From positions 186,001 through 250,000 of the forward strand of contig JBMNGG010000008.1 of the NCBI GenBank assembly GCA_050949705.1: 64,000 nt of DNA, in the 5' to 3' direction. Shown in pieces: positions 33,354 through 42,734 of this stretch. Source of the DNA: JBMNGG01 sp050949705 (lineage in GTDB: Bacteria; Bacillota; Thermosediminibacteria; Thermosediminibacterales; Tepidanaerobacteraceae). How positions within the stretch are numbered: the first letter of the stretch is position 1; each line of letters opens with the position of its first letter. The position numbers were made by a program, and so were the translations under genes. The notes under the pieces were generated by a model. The model was not told where the DNA came from, made no database searches, and was given only the letters and a program-made list of their open reading frames with translations.

Positions 33354-35462
33354 ATGGCTTTTAATGAGCAATTATTAGATTTTATGCAAGAACAAGCCTA
33401 TAAACCAATGACTGAAGGAGAGCTGGTTACTGCTCTGGGAATAAATCACAGTGAAATTGACATCCTTTTGAAAACCCTTAATGATATGGAGAAGGATGGT
33501 TTAGTAGTAAAAAATCGTCGAGGTCGTTATGGCATACCTGAAAAAATGAACCTTGTAGCTGGTCATTTAGAGGGGCATCTAGGTGGGTATGCATTTTTAA
33601 TACCTAGAAATAAAGATATGGACGATATCTATGTGGGTAGAGAAGATATGAATGGTGCAATGCATGGAGACCTAGTCTTAGTCAGGCCCAAAATTCCCGC
33701 AAGAGGAGCATCCAAAGCTGAAGGAGAAGTAATTCGCATATTAAAAAGGGCCTATAACAAAATTGTGGGTACTATAGAGAAAGGAAAACATTTTTCTTTT
33801 GTAATTCCTGATGATAAGCGGTTTTTTTATGATGTTTTTGTTCCAAAAGAGAAAACACTAGGTGCAAAAAATGGTCATAAGGTTGTTGCAGAAATAACTG
33901 AATGGCCGGAAAAACGTAGGAATCCTGCCGGAGAGGTTGTGGAGATACTTGGGTATAAGGATGAACCCGGTATTGATATATTAACAATAATAAAAAAATA
34001 TGATCTCCCCTTAGAATTTCCTGAAAAGGTAAAAAGGCAGCTTGAGCAGATTCCCGAGACAGTTCAAGAGGAAGATTTGATCGGCCGGAAAGATTTTAGA
34101 AATACGAGAGTTGTAACCATAGATGGTGAAGATGCTAAGGATTTGGATGATGGAGTTTCCATAGAAAGGATAGAAAATGGCTATCGATTAAGTGTCCATA
34201 TTGCTGATGTAAGCTATTATGTTAAAGAAAAAAGTCCACTTGATGTAGAAGCATTGAAAAGGGGCTGTAGTGTCTATTTAGTCGACAGAGTTATTCCAAT
34301 GTTGCCGCCAAAGCTCTCAAATGGTATTTGTAGTCTCAATCCCCATACTGACCGCCTGACTATGAGTGTAATAATGGACTTTGATGAAAATGCGAATATC
34401 ATTCGGTATGATATAACCCCAGGTGTAATAAAGACCTGTGAAAGAATAACATATACTGATGTAAATAAAATTCTTGAAGATAAAGATACTAATACTATTA
34501 AGCGTTTTGAGTATCTAGTAGATGATTTTATCTTGATGGAAGAACTGGCAAAAAAACTCATGAAAAAACGTTTTGCTAGAGGAAGTTTGGATTTTAATCT
34601 TGAAGAAGCCAAGGTTATATTAAATGATGTAGGGCAGCCGATTGATGTAATAAAAGAAGAAAGACGCATATCGAATCGAATAATAGAAGAATTTATGATT
34701 ATTGCAAATGAGGTGGTCGCAGAGCATATCTTTTGGTTAAAAGTTCCTTTTATTTACAGGGTTCATGAAATACCTGATAGTGAAAAGATAGCAGAATTAC
34801 AGGAGTTTTTATATAATCTCGGGTATACATTGAAGGGGATTAAAAATCTAAAACCCAAAGCCCTTCAAAAAATACTTGAACAGGCTGATGGAAGATCCGA
34901 ACAGAGATTGGTAAATACAATGGTGCTTAGATCATTAAAACAAGCCAGATATTCAGAGATAAATTCAGGGCATTTTGGATTAGCATCTCAATATTATACT
35001 CACTTTACAGCTCCAATTAGGAGATATCCGGATCTCGTCATACACAGGATACTACGTGAGCATCATGAAAACAAATTAGACTTAAAACGTCAGAAAAAGC
35101 TAAGTAAAGTAGTAGAGAAAACCGCAGATATATCTTCACAACGTGAACGCATTGCAGAACAAGCTGAGCGAGAAACAAATGATTTGAAAATAGCAGAATA
35201 TATGTCAACAAAAATTGGTGTCAGCTTTGACGCTATAGTTTCAGGAGTAACTTCTTTTGGTATATTTGTTGAATTAGACAATACAATAGAGGGCCTTGTT
35301 CATGTGAGCAATATAGAAGATGACTATTATCATTTTAATGAAAAAATGATGACACTTAGGGGTGAACGCACAGGAAGGGCATTTCGAATAGGAGATAAAG
35401 CAAAAGTAAAGGTAGATCGAGTAAACATAGAAGAAAGACAGATAGATTTTGTACTGGTGTAA
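33354..35462 (+). CDS. rnr: Ribonuclease R
   Basis: 3'-5' exoribonuclease of 702 residues that degrades structured RNA and works with SmpB-tmRNA. Domain order: winged-helix N-terminus (1-65), two OB/cold-shock domains (about 70-230), RNB catalytic domain with TIDGEDAKDLDDGVSIE (the metal-binding Asp residues) and HFTAPIRRYPDLVIHR, then an S1 domain (about 625-700: GVSFDAIVSGVTSFGIFVEL). GGAGG precedes ATG 33354. In many Firmicutes smpB follows directly; here smpB is 6.4 kb away beyond a catabolic cassette. Confidence 0.96.
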   Translation: MAFNEQLLDFMQEQAYKPMTEGELVTALGINHSEIDILLKTLNDMEKDGLVVKNRRGRYGIPEKMNLVAGHLEGHLGGYAFLIPRNKDMDDIYVGREDMNGAMHGDLVLVRPKIPARGASKAEGEVIRILKRAYNKIVGTIEKGKHFSFVIPDDKRFFYDVFVPKEKTLGAKNGHKVVAEITEWPEKRRNPAGEVVEILGYKDEPGIDILTIIKKYDLPLEFPEKVKRQLEQIPETVQEEDLIGRKDFRNTRVVTIDGEDAKDLDDGVSIERIENGYRLSVHIADVSYYVKEKSPLDVEALKRGCSVYLVDRVIPMLPPKLSNGICSLNPHTDRLTMSVIMDFDENANIIRYDITPGVIKTCERITYTDVNKILEDKDTNTIKRFEYLVDDFILMEELAKKLMKKRFARGSLDFNLEEAKVILNDVGQPIDVIKEERRISNRIIEEFMIIANEVVAEHIFWLKVPFIYRVHEIPDSEKIAELQEFLYNLGYTLKGIKNLKPKALQKILEQADGRSEQRLVNTMVLRSLKQARYSEINSGHFGLASQYYTHFTAPIRRYPDLVIHRILREHHENKLDLKRQKKLSKVVEKTADISSQRERIAEQAERETNDLKIAEYMSTKIGVSFDAIVSGVTSFGIFVELDNTIEGLVHVSNIEDDYYHFNEKMMTLRGERTGRAFRIGDKAKVKVDRVNIEERQIDFVLV

Positions 35463-35648
35463 AATAACATAGCTGCAATCATGTAAAGTATATGGGGAGC
35501 CGTTACTTCCAAAAAGCTAGCGAATGAGCCTACCTAGAAAACTAATACATTTCAGAAAAAAGATCCATAGATATAAAATGTGGGAAACTTGTGAAAGATT
35601 GAGAAACCTTCATAATAGATTTGGCTAAAACTACACTGAAAGTGACAA

Positions 35649-35682
35649 TAAACCTTTCGAATATGAAAGGTTTATTTTTTTT
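35649..35682 (+). terminator. Intrinsic terminator downstream of rnr
   Basis: TAAACCTTTC/GAAAGGTTTA 10-bp stem, 6-nt loop, and eight T. It lies 187 bases after the rnr stop in otherwise featureless DNA (35463-35648). Confidence 0.85.
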
Positions 35683-35716
35683 AATCATATAAAGATTCAT
35701 TGAACAAGGTGGCATT

Positions 35717-35745
35717 TTAAGACAATTCACGTAATAACATATAAT
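35717..35745 (+). promoter_or_regulatory. Promoter of the EutH/kinase cassette
   Basis: TTAAGA, 17-base spacer, TATAAT. It gives a leader of about 130 bases before the permease gene. The leader contains a second AAGGAGG (35823-35829) followed only by very short frames. Confidence 0.55.
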
Positions 35746-35882
35746 GAAGACAAAATATTAGATGGAACCTAATAGAACTATCAGGTCTAAAAAGTTGTTT
35801 GATGGAACTTCAGATTATTTTAGAAGGAGGGATATTCTCAATTAGTGAAACAGAACTAACTATTTAAACAAGGAGGGCTTTT

Positions 35883-37013
35883 ATGTCTTTTGACAAGATT
35901 ATCATTTGGGTTATGGCAATAGGTATCTTATTGGGTGGCGTTGACCGAATATTGGGAAATCGGTTTGGGCTTGGTGAAAAGTTTGAAGAGGGCTTTAATG
36001 CCATGGGTCCTCTGGCATTGGGCATGGTCGGTATTGTGTCATTGGCACCTGTAATAGCAAAGGTTTTAGGACCTATCATAATACCGGTATTTAATATTAT
36101 GGGTGCTGACCCTGCAATGTTTGCTACAATCCTTGCTAATGATATGGGAGGTTATCCTCTTGCAATGGAACTCGCTCAAAACGAACAGGCTGGTTTACTA
36201 GCCGGTCTAATAGTTGCTGCTATGTTAGGTTGTACTATCGTTTTCTCCATTCCGGTAGGATTAGGACTTATAGAATATGAGGATAGGCCGTTTTTTGCTA
36301 AGGGTTTATTGGTAGGCCTTATCACAATACCTTTAGGTGGCATAATCGGAGGTCTTGTGGCAGGCTTTAATTTCATAATGGTTGTTACTAATATGATTCC
36401 GGTTTTAATACTATCAATATTGCTTGCACTTGGGTTGATTTATGTGCCCAAAGCTATGATAAAAGGTGCCTTGGCTTTTGGAAAGTTTATTCTTTTTGTA
36501 ATTACCGTGGGGCTGGCAGCATCAGCTTTTCAAGAACTAACGGGAATAGTTATTATACCAGGTATGGCACCGATAATGGATGGTTTAATCATTATCGGAC
36601 AAATCGGTGTAGTGCTGCTTGGTACTTTTCCAATATTGACACTGCTCGTTAAAGCACTCGAAAAGCCTTTAAATGCAATTGGGGAAAAGCTGGGAATGAA
36701 TGCTACAGGGGCGGCAGGTATTGTTTTTACTCTGGCGAACAGTATTCCAGTTTATAAAATGATGAAGGATATGGATAACCGAGGTAAGGTAATAAATACA
36801 GCATGGCTTGTACCTGCAACGGCAGCTTTAGGTGATCATCTAGGTTTTACTGCCGGTGTGAGACCGGATATGATAACACCGGTCGTTATAGGAAAACTTT
36901 CAGCGGGGGTATTAGCTATAGTATTTGCAGCGTGGGCATGCAGGGATTTGAGTAATGAAATAAAACAAAGTGAAGAATTAAAATCAGAAAAGATGTCTGC
37001 AATAAATTTATAA
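35883..37013 (+). CDS. EutH-type (ethanolamine permease family) membrane transporter
   Basis: 376-residue permease with about ten transmembrane segments, matching the EutH family (GILLGGVDRILGNRFGLGEKF, NDMGGYPLAMELA, FSIPVGLGLIEYEDRPFFAKG, VPATAALGDHLGFTAGV). EutH is linked to ethanolamine uptake, but no eut enzymes, compartment genes or regulators are here. It instead heads an operon of a GlpK-like kinase and glycerol-3-phosphate-dehydrogenase-like flavoproteins, in the place usually held by the GlpF facilitator. It therefore probably imports the kinase's substrate (a small polyol or amino alcohol). AAGGAGG precedes ATG 35883. Confidence 0.85.
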   Translation: MSFDKIIIWVMAIGILLGGVDRILGNRFGLGEKFEEGFNAMGPLALGMVGIVSLAPVIAKVLGPIIIPVFNIMGADPAMFATILANDMGGYPLAMELAQNEQAGLLAGLIVAAMLGCTIVFSIPVGLGLIEYEDRPFFAKGLLVGLITIPLGGIIGGLVAGFNFIMVVTNMIPVLILSILLALGLIYVPKAMIKGALAFGKFILFVITVGLAASAFQELTGIVIIPGMAPIMDGLIIIGQIGVVLLGTFPILTLLVKALEKPLNAIGEKLGMNATGAAGIVFTLANSIPVYKMMKDMDNRGKVINTAWLVPATAALGDHLGFTAGVRPDMITPVVIGKLSAGVLAIVFAAWACRDLSNEIKQSEELKSEKMSAINL

Positions 37014-37037
37014 ATTGAAAAAAAGGGGGTATTAGAA

Positions 37038-38534
37038 GTGACAAAAAAATATTTCCTTGGATTAGATCAAGGGACAACTGGTACCACTGCTTTAATTCTG
37101 GATGAAAATTGGGATATAGTATCCCAGGTAAATTGTGAACATAAGCAGTACTATCCAAAACCCGGATGGGTTGAACATGACCCAATAGAAATATGGAAAA
37201 AAACCAAAGAGGCAGTGGGAAAAGCCTTACAAGAAGCAAAAATAAATATCCAAGATATAAAAGCTATTGGAATTGATAACCAAGGAGAGACTGTTTTAGT
37301 TTGGGATAAAAACACGGGAGTTCCTATATATAATGCCATTGTATGGCAAGACCGTCGTACATCAGATATGGCTGATAGATTAAAAGAAGAGTGGGGAGAC
37401 GTAATTAAAGAAAAAACCGGTCTTGTAGTTGACTCGTACTTTTCAGCCCTTAAAATAAAATGGATATTGGAAAATGTAGAAAATGCCAAAACAAGAGCTG
37501 AAAAAGGTGAATTAATTGCTGGTACAATAGATTCATGGCTCATATGGAAAATGACGGGTGGCAGTCTACATATGACAGATTATGCTACCGCTTCTCGTAC
37601 AATGCTTTTAAATATTAATAGTGGCAAATGGGATCAAGATATATTAAACAAACTGGAAATTCCAGAAAAAATGCTGGCAACAATTTATTCTTCTAGTATG
37701 CTTTACGGTTACACCGAGCCCGAATGTTTTCTGGGTGGGGAAATTCCCATTGCAGGCAATATAGTTGATCAGCAGTCGGCCCTTTTCGGTCAGGCATGCT
37801 TCAAACCCGGCACTGTTAAAACCACATATGGAACAGGATGTTTTATGCTTATGAATACTGGCTATAAAATTGTGGACTCTCCAAATGGTCTTTTGACTAC
37901 TGTTGCCTGGGGCCTTGATGACAAGATGAGCTTTGCTCTAGACGGCGGTGTTTATATTACAGGAGCGGCAATTCAGTGGTTACGGGATGGCCTGGGGGTT
38001 ATAGCCAATGCCAAAGAGACGGAGGATATTGCGAATTCAGTCAAAGACACAGGAGATGTCTATTTCGTGCCGGCTTTTACGGGCTTAGCTGCACCCTATT
38101 GGGATCAATATGCTCGTGGAATGATAATAGGTATTACAGGTGGAACTACAAAAGCTCATATAGTTCGAGCTACTCTTGAAAGTATTGCTTTCCAGGTCAA
38201 TGAGAATTTGAGAGTAATGCGTCAAGATTCGGGGATTGACATTAAAGTAATGAGAGTAGACGGAGGACCGGTAAATAACGGCTTTTTGATGCAATTCCAG
38301 GCTGATATTTTAGGTATACCTGTAGATGTTCCTGTAATTACCGAAACTACGGCTTTAGGGGCTGCATATTTAGCGGGATTAGGTGTAGGGGAATTTAGCA
38401 ACTTAGATGAAATCGAGGAGAAGTGGAAACTTGCTAAAAGATACGAGCCAAAGATGGATGAAAGCAAACGTCAGTTTCTGTGCGAGCGTTGGGAAAAGGC
38501 TGTAGAGCGTGCAAGAGCTTGGGCTGAAAAATAG
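37038..38534 (+). CDS. FGGY carbohydrate kinase, glycerol-kinase-like with Gly-83
   Basis: 498-residue FGGY kinase close to GlpK in length and motifs: FLGLDQGTTGTTALILDE, IVWQDRRT (Trp-103), DSYFSALKIKWIL (Tyr-134), VDQQSALFGQACF (Asp-244) and YGTGCFMLMNTG. In E. coli GlpK, Arg-83, Glu-84, Trp-103, Tyr-135 and Asp-245 bind glycerol; here the NQRET motif reads NQGET, so the arginine is replaced by Gly-83. That suggests a larger or different substrate, though glycerol is not excluded. Start is GTG 37038 after AAGGGGG. It is 24 bases after the permease. Confidence 0.88.
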   Translation: MTKKYFLGLDQGTTGTTALILDENWDIVSQVNCEHKQYYPKPGWVEHDPIEIWKKTKEAVGKALQEAKINIQDIKAIGIDNQGETVLVWDKNTGVPIYNAIVWQDRRTSDMADRLKEEWGDVIKEKTGLVVDSYFSALKIKWILENVENAKTRAEKGELIAGTIDSWLIWKMTGGSLHMTDYATASRTMLLNINSGKWDQDILNKLEIPEKMLATIYSSSMLYGYTEPECFLGGEIPIAGNIVDQQSALFGQACFKPGTVKTTYGTGCFMLMNTGYKIVDSPNGLLTTVAWGLDDKMSFALDGGVYITGAAIQWLRDGLGVIANAKETEDIANSVKDTGDVYFVPAFTGLAAPYWDQYARGMIIGITGGTTKAHIVRATLESIAFQVNENLRVMRQDSGIDIKVMRVDGGPVNNGFLMQFQADILGIPVDVPVITETTALGAAYLAGLGVGEFSNLDEIEEKWKLAKRYEPKMDESKRQFLCERWEKAVERARAWAEK

Positions 38535-38550
38535 AAGAAAGTTTAATATG

Positions 38551-38581
38551 GCGGGCTGACTGATTAAGTTCAGTCACCCGC
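38551..38581 (+). other. Intergenic hairpin between the kinase and flavoprotein genes
   Basis: GCGGG pairs with CCCGC and GACTGA with TCAGTC around a 6-nt loop, with small internal bulges. There is no T-run, so it is more likely an mRNA stability or processing element within the operon than a terminator. Confidence 0.6.
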
Positions 38582-38622
38582 AGATTATGTGTTGATGTCT
38601 TGTTAAAGAAAGGAGTTATAGC

Positions 38623-40071
38623 ATGTCGATGATGGATGTAGTTATAATAGGAGCCGGTGCAGTGGGAACGGCTGTTGCCAGAGAATTATCTAAGTATGAA
38701 TTAAATATTTTAGTTGTTGATAAGAATGAAGACGTAGGCGGTGATGCATCAAAATCTAATAGTGGTATCGTTCATACAGGTTACGATGCAACTCCTGGTA
38801 CATTAGAATCGAGATTAGTAGTTGCTGCTAACCCTATGTATGATAGGCTGGTCAAAGAATTGGATGTGCCTTTTATCAAATGTGGTGCAATACTCACGGC
38901 AGTATCTCAAGAGGAGTATGAACTGCTTCCTGAACTTTTTAGGAAGTCTCATAAAAATGGTGTTTACGATGTGGAGATGGTCACAGCTGAGCAGGCAAAA
39001 AAATTGGAACCTCACATTTCACCAGAGGTAAAAGGCGGGATATACATTCCAAGAGAAAGTATTATAGATCCTTTTGCTTTAGTTGTTGCTTATGCTGAAA
39101 ATGCTGCAATAAACGGTGTCAGCTTTAAGCTATCTACAAAAGTTATTGATATTTATCAAGAAGATGGTAAAGTAACGAAAGTTGTGACGGATAAAGGGGA
39201 AATACCTACAAGGTTCGTAATCAATGCTGCCGGATTATACACTGATGAAATAGCAAAAATGGTAGGTCAGTGCGATTTTACAGTACATCCCAGAAAAGGT
39301 CAGTTCTATATCATGGAAAAGGATATTCCTTATAATATTGAAAAAATCCTATTGCCTGTACCTACAAAACATTCAAAAGGCAAACTTGCATCTCCCACCA
39401 CTCATGGCAATATGTTAATCGGTCCTACTGCTGAGGACTTGGAAAACAAAGAGGAATATGCGGTGACAGCTGAGGGTCTAGAGGAAATTATTGAAAGTGT
39501 GCGGCGTTTATTGCCAGCAGCGTCTCCTAAGGATACCATAACACAGTACTGTGGTCTAAGACCTACAAAAACCCCTGAAGGCTATAAAATCGAGGCTTCT
39601 AATGAAGTTAAGGGATATATAGGGGTTACCGGAGTCAGATCAACTGGAGTGACTGCTTCAATTTCCATAGCAGGATATATAGTTGATATTCTGGCTGATG
39701 AGGGTTTAGAGTTAAAAGTAAAAGACAACTTTGAGCCATATCGAATAGGAATTACAAAATTCAATGAGCTTTCTTGGAAAGAGAAGGATGAACTGATAAA
39801 ACAAAACCCACTCTATGGTCATGTGATTTGCCGCTGTGAAACAGTAACCAAAGGGCAAATCTTAGAAGCTTTAAACAGGCCTATTCGGGCAAAATCATTG
39901 GATGCTATAAAGCGCCGATTGTGGGCAGGTGCCGGCAGATGTCAGGGAGGTTTTTGCAGTCCTAGGGTTGTAGAAATCCTGGCTGGAGAATTAAATATTC
40001 CAGCAGAAACTATAACAAAACATAGAAAAGGGTCTGAAATCCTGACCAGCCCTAATAGATTGGGGGATTAA
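38623..40071 (+). CDS. GlpA-like FAD-dependent glycerol-3-phosphate dehydrogenase family protein
   Basis: 482-residue flavoprotein. N-terminal FAD-binding GxGxxG (VVIIGAGAVGTAVARELSKY), DAO-type catalytic domain (SNSGIVHTGYDATPGTLESR, INAAGLYTDEIAKMVG, CGLRPTKTPEGY) and a C-terminal BFD-like [2Fe-2S] domain with CRCE and AGRCQGGFCSPR. This architecture is that of anaerobic GlpA-type enzymes, which oxidise sn-glycerol-3-phosphate to DHAP; the actual phosphorylated substrate depends on the kinase upstream. AAAGGAG precedes ATG 38623. The next two genes follow with 2-base and overlapping junctions, suggesting one enzyme complex. Confidence 0.9.
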   Translation: MSMMDVVIIGAGAVGTAVARELSKYELNILVVDKNEDVGGDASKSNSGIVHTGYDATPGTLESRLVVAANPMYDRLVKELDVPFIKCGAILTAVSQEEYELLPELFRKSHKNGVYDVEMVTAEQAKKLEPHISPEVKGGIYIPRESIIDPFALVVAYAENAAINGVSFKLSTKVIDIYQEDGKVTKVVTDKGEIPTRFVINAAGLYTDEIAKMVGQCDFTVHPRKGQFYIMEKDIPYNIEKILLPVPTKHSKGKLASPTTHGNMLIGPTAEDLENKEEYAVTAEGLEEIIESVRRLLPAASPKDTITQYCGLRPTKTPEGYKIEASNEVKGYIGVTGVRSTGVTASISIAGYIVDILADEGLELKVKDNFEPYRIGITKFNELSWKEKDELIKQNPLYGHVICRCETVTKGQILEALNRPIRAKSLDAIKRRLWAGAGRCQGGFCSPRVVEILAGELNIPAETITKHRKGSEILTSPNRLGD

Positions 40072-40073
40072 GC

Positions 40074-41345
40074 ATGTTTGAAACAAATTATGATGTTGTA
40101 ATAATTGGAGCCGGACCCGCAGGCCTTGCTGCAGCTATTGAGGCCAAAAAAATGGGTACACAAAAAGTACTCTTAGTGGAAAGAGATCATGCTCTGGGAG
40201 GAATTCTTCAACAGTGCATTCATCCGGGCTTTGGATTACATATATTCGATGAAGAGTTGACCGGTCCCGAGTATGCCTATAGATTTATTGAGCAAATCAA
40301 ACCACTGGGTATAGATGTATTAATAAACACTATGGTTCTTGAAATCTATAGTGATGATAACAGATTGTATGCGGTAAACCGAGAGAAAGGAGTTTGTAAC
40401 ATAGGATATAAATCCCTTATTTTGGCTATGGGATGCCGAGAACGTACTCGGGGAGCCATAGCAATTCCTGGAACCAGACCTGCAGGAATTTTTACTGCCG
40501 GCACTGCTCAAAGGTATATCAATATACAGGGCTATATGGTGGGTAGAGAATTTGTCATTCTCGGTTCTGGAGATGTAGGTATGATTATGGCCAGGCGACT
40601 TACCTTAGAAGGTGCTAAAGTAAAGGCAGTAGTGGAAATTATGCCATTTCTGACAGGTCTTACCCGGAATAAAGTTCAGTGTCTTGATGATTATGATATA
40701 CCCCTTTATTTAAAACATACAATTACAGATATAAAAGGCAGGGACCGTGTGGAAAAAGTAACAGTATCTCAAGTGGACGATAATTTAAATCCAATAAAAG
40801 GCACAGAATGGTATATAGATTGTGATACCTTGCTGTTATCTGTAGGCTTAATTCCGGAAAATGAGCTTTCTAAAAAAGCTAAAGTTACGTTAAGTCCTAA
40901 TACGTTAGGGCCTATAGTTAGTCAGAGAATGGAAACAAACGTCAAAAACATATTTGCATGTGGAAATGTATTACATGTAAATGATTTGGCAGATAACGTA
41001 ACTGTTGAAAGTCAGATGGCTGGCATGTATGCTGGATTAAACGCCCTTGGAAAGGAATTCAAGATTAAAAAGGTTGCAGAATGTATTCCTGGTGAAGGCG
41101 TAAGATATGTAATGCCACATAAAATAGAAATAACTGATGACATTCAAGATATATCCTTGTTTTTCAGAGTGACAGAACCAGCTAGGGACGTAACACTGGA
41201 AATTGTGTCAAATGGAGAAACAATAGCTTGCGCAAGAAGACAAAAAATTAACCACGGAGAAATGGAAAAGATGTACATAAAAGCTAATGCATTAGATAAG
41301 TTAGGTGATGAAATAATGGTTCGTGTAGCGGAGGTGAAAGGCTGA
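40074..41345 (+). CDS. FAD/NAD(P)-dependent oxidoreductase, partner of the GlpA-like protein
   Basis: 423-residue pyridine-nucleotide-disulphide-oxidoreductase-type protein: FAD site YDVVIIGAGPAGLAAAIEA, then GGILQQCIHPGFGLHIFDEELTG in part, an internal NAD(P) site FVILGSGDVGMIMARRL and a C-terminal FACGNVLHVNDLADNVT. In clostridia and Thermotoga such a gene accompanies the GlpA-like protein and DUF1667 protein, and probably passes electrons from it to NAD or another carrier. It starts two bases after the previous stop. Confidence 0.88.
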   Translation: MFETNYDVVIIGAGPAGLAAAIEAKKMGTQKVLLVERDHALGGILQQCIHPGFGLHIFDEELTGPEYAYRFIEQIKPLGIDVLINTMVLEIYSDDNRLYAVNREKGVCNIGYKSLILAMGCRERTRGAIAIPGTRPAGIFTAGTAQRYINIQGYMVGREFVILGSGDVGMIMARRLTLEGAKVKAVVEIMPFLTGLTRNKVQCLDDYDIPLYLKHTITDIKGRDRVEKVTVSQVDDNLNPIKGTEWYIDCDTLLLSVGLIPENELSKKAKVTLSPNTLGPIVSQRMETNVKNIFACGNVLHVNDLADNVTVESQMAGMYAGLNALGKEFKIKKVAECIPGEGVRYVMPHKIEITDDIQDISLFFRVTEPARDVTLEIVSNGETIACARRQKINHGEMEKMYIKANALDKLGDEIMVRVAEVKG

Positions 41346-41695
41346 TGAAAAAAAACCTCACATGTATATTATGTCCAGTGGGGTGTGAAATAACTGTAAC
41401 GGCTACAGGTAATACCATTGAAAAAATCGAAGGGAATCAATGTAAACGAGGTATACCATATGCTACTGATGAATTTCTAAATCCCAAAAGGATTTTAACA
41501 ACGACAGTTAAGATAGATGGGGCCGACTTGCCGGTAGTTTCAGTAAGAAGTGATAAACCTCTGCCCAAAAATCTTATTTTTAAATGTATGGAGATTCTAA
41601 AAAAAGTTAGAATTAAAGCACCAGCAGAAATGGGCCAGGTTATTGTTGAAAATATATTGGATACAAATATAAATATCATAATTACAAGAAATTAA
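41345..41695 (+). CDS. DUF1667 iron-sulfur-type small subunit
   Basis: 116-residue protein with a cysteine motif C-x2-C-x3-C-x17-C at the N-terminus (LTCILCPVGCEITV ... GNQCKRGIPYA), typical of DUF1667, and presumably holding an Fe-S cluster. It is almost always found behind the two flavoproteins above and is likely an electron-transfer subunit of the same complex. It overlaps the upstream stop by one base. A long hairpin terminator follows, closing the five-gene operon. Confidence 0.9.
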   Translation: MKKNLTCILCPVGCEITVTATGNTIEKIEGNQCKRGIPYATDEFLNPKRILTTTVKIDGADLPVVSVRSDKPLPKNLIFKCMEILKKVRIKAPAEMGQVIVENILDTNINIIITRN

Positions 41696-41703
41696 GATCC
41701 TTA

Positions 41704-41753
41704 ACTGTTCTCCTGACAGTTTTATCTGAAACTGGTTGGAGAACAGTATTTTA
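41704..41753 (+). terminator. Terminator of the EutH/kinase operon
   Basis: ACTGTTCTCC (41704-41713) pairs with GGAGAACAGT (41738-41747), and an inner CAGTTT pairs with AAACTG. A short T-rich tail follows. Confidence 0.8.
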
Positions 41754-41778
41754 TTGAATATTTTTTAATATTATGAGC

Positions 41779-41807
41779 TTGTTCAGTTACATGATATAAT
41801 ATATAAT
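41779..41807 (+). promoter_or_regulatory. smpB promoter
   Basis: TTGTTC, 17-base spacer, TATAAT, placed 42 bases before the GTG start of smpB. A second TATAAT lies inside the spacer. Confidence 0.5.
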
Positions 41808-41849
41808 ATATTGGGATTTGCAAGATTGCCGTTATGTGGAGGTAAAGCA

Positions 41850-42317
41850 GTGGAAAATAAATCTAAAGTTCTTGTCACCAATCGAAAAGCTAGACATGAT
41901 TATCATATAATAGAGACCTTTGAAGCAGGGATTGCCCTGGCTGGTACAGAAGTTAAATCTTTGCGTGATGGGAAAGGCAATCTTAAAGATAGTTTTGCCC
42001 GTGTTGAAAATGGAGAGTTGTATCTTTATAATATGCACATCAGTCCTTATGAAAAGGGAAATATTTACAATAAAGATCCATTGAGAACTAGAAAGTTACT
42101 AATGCACAAAAAGCAGATTAATCGTCTTTTCGCACAGGTGAAAGAAAAAGGTCTTACTCTTATTCCGCTTCAAGTATATTTAAATGAGAGAGGGCTTGTT
42201 AAAGTTGCCTTAGCTTTGGCTAAAGGTAAAGCCCGTTATGATAAACGTGAAGATATTAAGAAAAAAGATGCTAACAGACAAATGGAAAAAGCATTTAAAG
42301 AGTTTAATAAAATGTAA
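41850..42317 (+). CDS. smpB: SsrA-binding protein SmpB
   Basis: 155-residue tmRNA-binding protein for ribosome rescue. The full pattern is present: [67 protein letters not shown] and a basic C-terminal tail ([17 protein letters not shown]). GTG 41850 with GGAGGT six bases upstream is chosen over an upstream in-frame start. The tmRNA gene (ssrA), often next to smpB, is not in the following sequence. Confidence 0.97.
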   Translation: MENKSKVLVTNRKARHDYHIIETFEAGIALAGTEVKSLRDGKGNLKDSFARVENGELYLYNMHISPYEKGNIYNKDPLRTRKLLMHKKQINRLFAQVKEKGLTLIPLQVYLNERGLVKVALALAKGKARYDKREDIKKKDANRQMEKAFKEFNKM

Positions 42318-42349
42318 GTTATCATATTCTGCGAGGAGATAAGAGGACA

Positions 42350-42562
42350 ATGCCTACATACGATTACAGATGTACTGAATGTGATCATCGTTTTAGTGAT
42401 TTTGTAAATATTAAAGATAAAGATAGTGAACGATGTCCTAAGTGCGGTGGAAATGCAAAACAACTATTTACAGGTTTTCTATTTATAAGTAAAGGACGTT
42501 CACAGGGCGGAACTTCTTGCAGTTCCTGCAGTGGTTCAAATTGTAGTACTTGTGGCAATTAG
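42350..42562 (+). CDS. FmdB-family zinc-ribbon protein
   Basis: 70-residue protein with MPTYDYRCTECDHRFSDFV and CPKCGGNAKQLF, the double CxxC zinc-ribbon of the FmdB/regulatory protein family, then a Ser/Gly/Cys-rich tail (SCSSCSGSNCSTCGN). Function unknown; a transcriptional role has been proposed for FmdB but is not established here. GAGGAG precedes the ATG. Confidence 0.9.
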   Translation: MPTYDYRCTECDHRFSDFVNIKDKDSERCPKCGGNAKQLFTGFLFISKGRSQGGTSCSSCSGSNCSTCGN

Positions 42563-42624
42563 GTATTCTGGTATTTCAGATATTTGCGACATAATGATAT
42601 GCAAGCTAAATGTAAATTAACCAC

Positions 42625-42653
42625 TTGACTATTTTTGTAGATTATTCTATTAT
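42625..42653 (+). promoter_or_regulatory. tRNA operon promoter
   Basis: TTGACT, 17-base spacer, TATTAT, 82 bases before tRNA-Gln. Confidence 0.65.
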
Positions 42654-42734
42654 AATAGTTGCAAGAAATTAAAATACTTAGTTTTGATTAGACAGATTCT
42701 TAAAGTGTTGTCTATCAAACCTTACTAAACTAAT

